Shown here in pieces: positions 63,673 to 64,000 of a stretch of DNA of 64,000 nt. The notes under the pieces were generated by a model. It was given only the letters and a program-made list of their open reading frames with translations. It did no database searches and had not been told where the DNA came from. The position numbers and the translations under genes were made by a program. Location of the stretch: the NCBI RefSeq assembly GCF_018613795.1, contig NZ_JAGGPN010000020.1, positions 333,289-397,288 of the forward strand, in the 5' to 3' direction. Every line of letters starts with the position of its first letter. Position 1 is the first letter of the stretch. Origin of the DNA: Arthrobacter sp. ISL-65. GTDB taxonomy: Bacteria; Actinomycetota; Actinomycetes; Actinomycetales; Micrococcaceae.

Positions 63673-64000
63673 ATGAACGAAACCGGGCGCCCGCAAGACT
63701 TTCCACTCTCCAATCCCCGAGCAGATCGGGTCAGGGACGTGGCAAAGCTTGCAGGGCGCCCGGCCCGTTTAAAGCGCCGGCAGTTCCTGGCCGAAGGCCC
63801 CCAGGCAGTACGTGAGGCCCTGGTGCTTCACGGCAAGCGGATCGCTGCGGGCCAGCCAGGCATAGTGCGCGAGGTGTATGCCAGCGAGGCCTGCCTGGAC
63901 CGGTACCCAGAGTTTGAGGAACTGGCCGCGGGAACCAGCGCCCGGCTCGCCACAGACGACGTCCTGGCCGCCATGGCGGACACCGTTACCCCGCAGGGGA
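63673..64000 (+). CDS. TrmH/SpoU-family RNA methyltransferase, N-terminal part
   Basis: 109 codons to the window edge. Begins MNETGRPQDFPLSNPRADRV and continues with VAKLAGRPARLKRRQFLAEG, the substrate-binding domain of TrmH-family 2'-O-ribose methyltransferases; the knotted SAM domain would follow outside the window. The family gene commonly follows rplT in actinobacteria. The exact rRNA or tRNA target is unknown. Confidence 0.85.
   Translation, partial: MNETGRPQDFPLSNPRADRVRDVAKLAGRPARLKRRQFLAEGPQAVREALVLHGKRIAAGQPGIVREVYASEACLDRYPEFEELAAGTSARLATDDVLAAMADTVTPQG

Noticed and set aside
1-64000. tRNA or rRNA genes, insertion sequences, integrases, attachment sites
   Set aside because: No cloverleaf with a T-arm consensus, rRNA sequence, transposase motif or flanking duplication was recognised by reading; a tRNAscan or IS search would settle it.

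Overview
This window is a stretch of core chromosome from a high-GC actinobacterium. Protein sequences and gene order point to Micrococcaceae, most likely Arthrobacter or Pseudarthrobacter. The genus is an inference from family knowledge; no 16S rRNA gene is present. The order ftsK-pgsA-cinA-clgR ... DUF3046-recA-recX-miaB-miaA-dapF-hflX ... lexA/LysM is the arrangement known from other Actinobacteria, including Mycobacterium. I see no tRNA, rRNA, CRISPR array, insertion sequence or prophage.

Layout. 1-3 kb: minus-strand accessory genes (aminoglycoside-kinase-like fragment, VIT1/CCC1 transporter, ferritin-like lipid-side protein). 3-9 kb: translation and transcription block rimP-nusA-ylxR-infB-rbfA. 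9-12.7 kb: accessory genes (secreted ScyD-like beta-propeller, decayed DUF222/HNH gene, guanine-deaminase-like enzyme, aminotransferase). 12.8-16.7 kb: truB, two small membrane proteins, a DUF937 gene broken by an amber codon, ribF. 16.8-18.9 kb: kynA-kynU for tryptophan catabolism. 19-23.4 kb: rpsO, a structured leader, pnp, M16 peptidase. 23.4-30.5 kb: small proteins, then a molybdenum-cofactor locus (moaA-moaD leftward; sulfite-oxidase-family protein, moeA, moaC, mogA, moaE rightward). 30.5-37.6 kb: dapB, dapA and RNase J, interrupted by an acyltransferase-like membrane protein, a decayed reductase gene, an SOS-box-controlled DUF222-like gene and a carbon-nitrogen hydrolase. 37.6-53.4 kb: ftsK to a DinG-like helicase. 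53.4-54.8 kb: lexA divergent from a LysM membrane protein, with LexA-type boxes between them. 54.9-60.7 kb: hisC-hisB-hisH-small ORF-priA, SseB-like protein, MFS transporter. 60.8-64 kb: DUF1844 protein, then infC-rpmI-rplT and the start of a TrmH-family methyltransferase.

How the parts connect. An SOS circuit can be read from the DNA: LexA-type 16-mers lie before recA, between lexA and the LysM gene, and on the promoter of a small DUF222-like gene. Lysine/diaminopimelate genes dapA, dapB and dapF sit in the window, and a contiguous locus makes molybdenum cofactor beside a likely user enzyme. Many start codons lie only 6-7 bases after a TANNNT -10 element and have no Shine-Dalgarno sequence. 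This suggests leaderless mRNAs, and I used it to choose several starts. Less ordinary items are the predicted leaderless micro-ORF before hflX, the AUU start and long tail of infC, the hairpin over the infB ribosome-binding site, and three independent gene decays. No clear new multi-gene system is visible.
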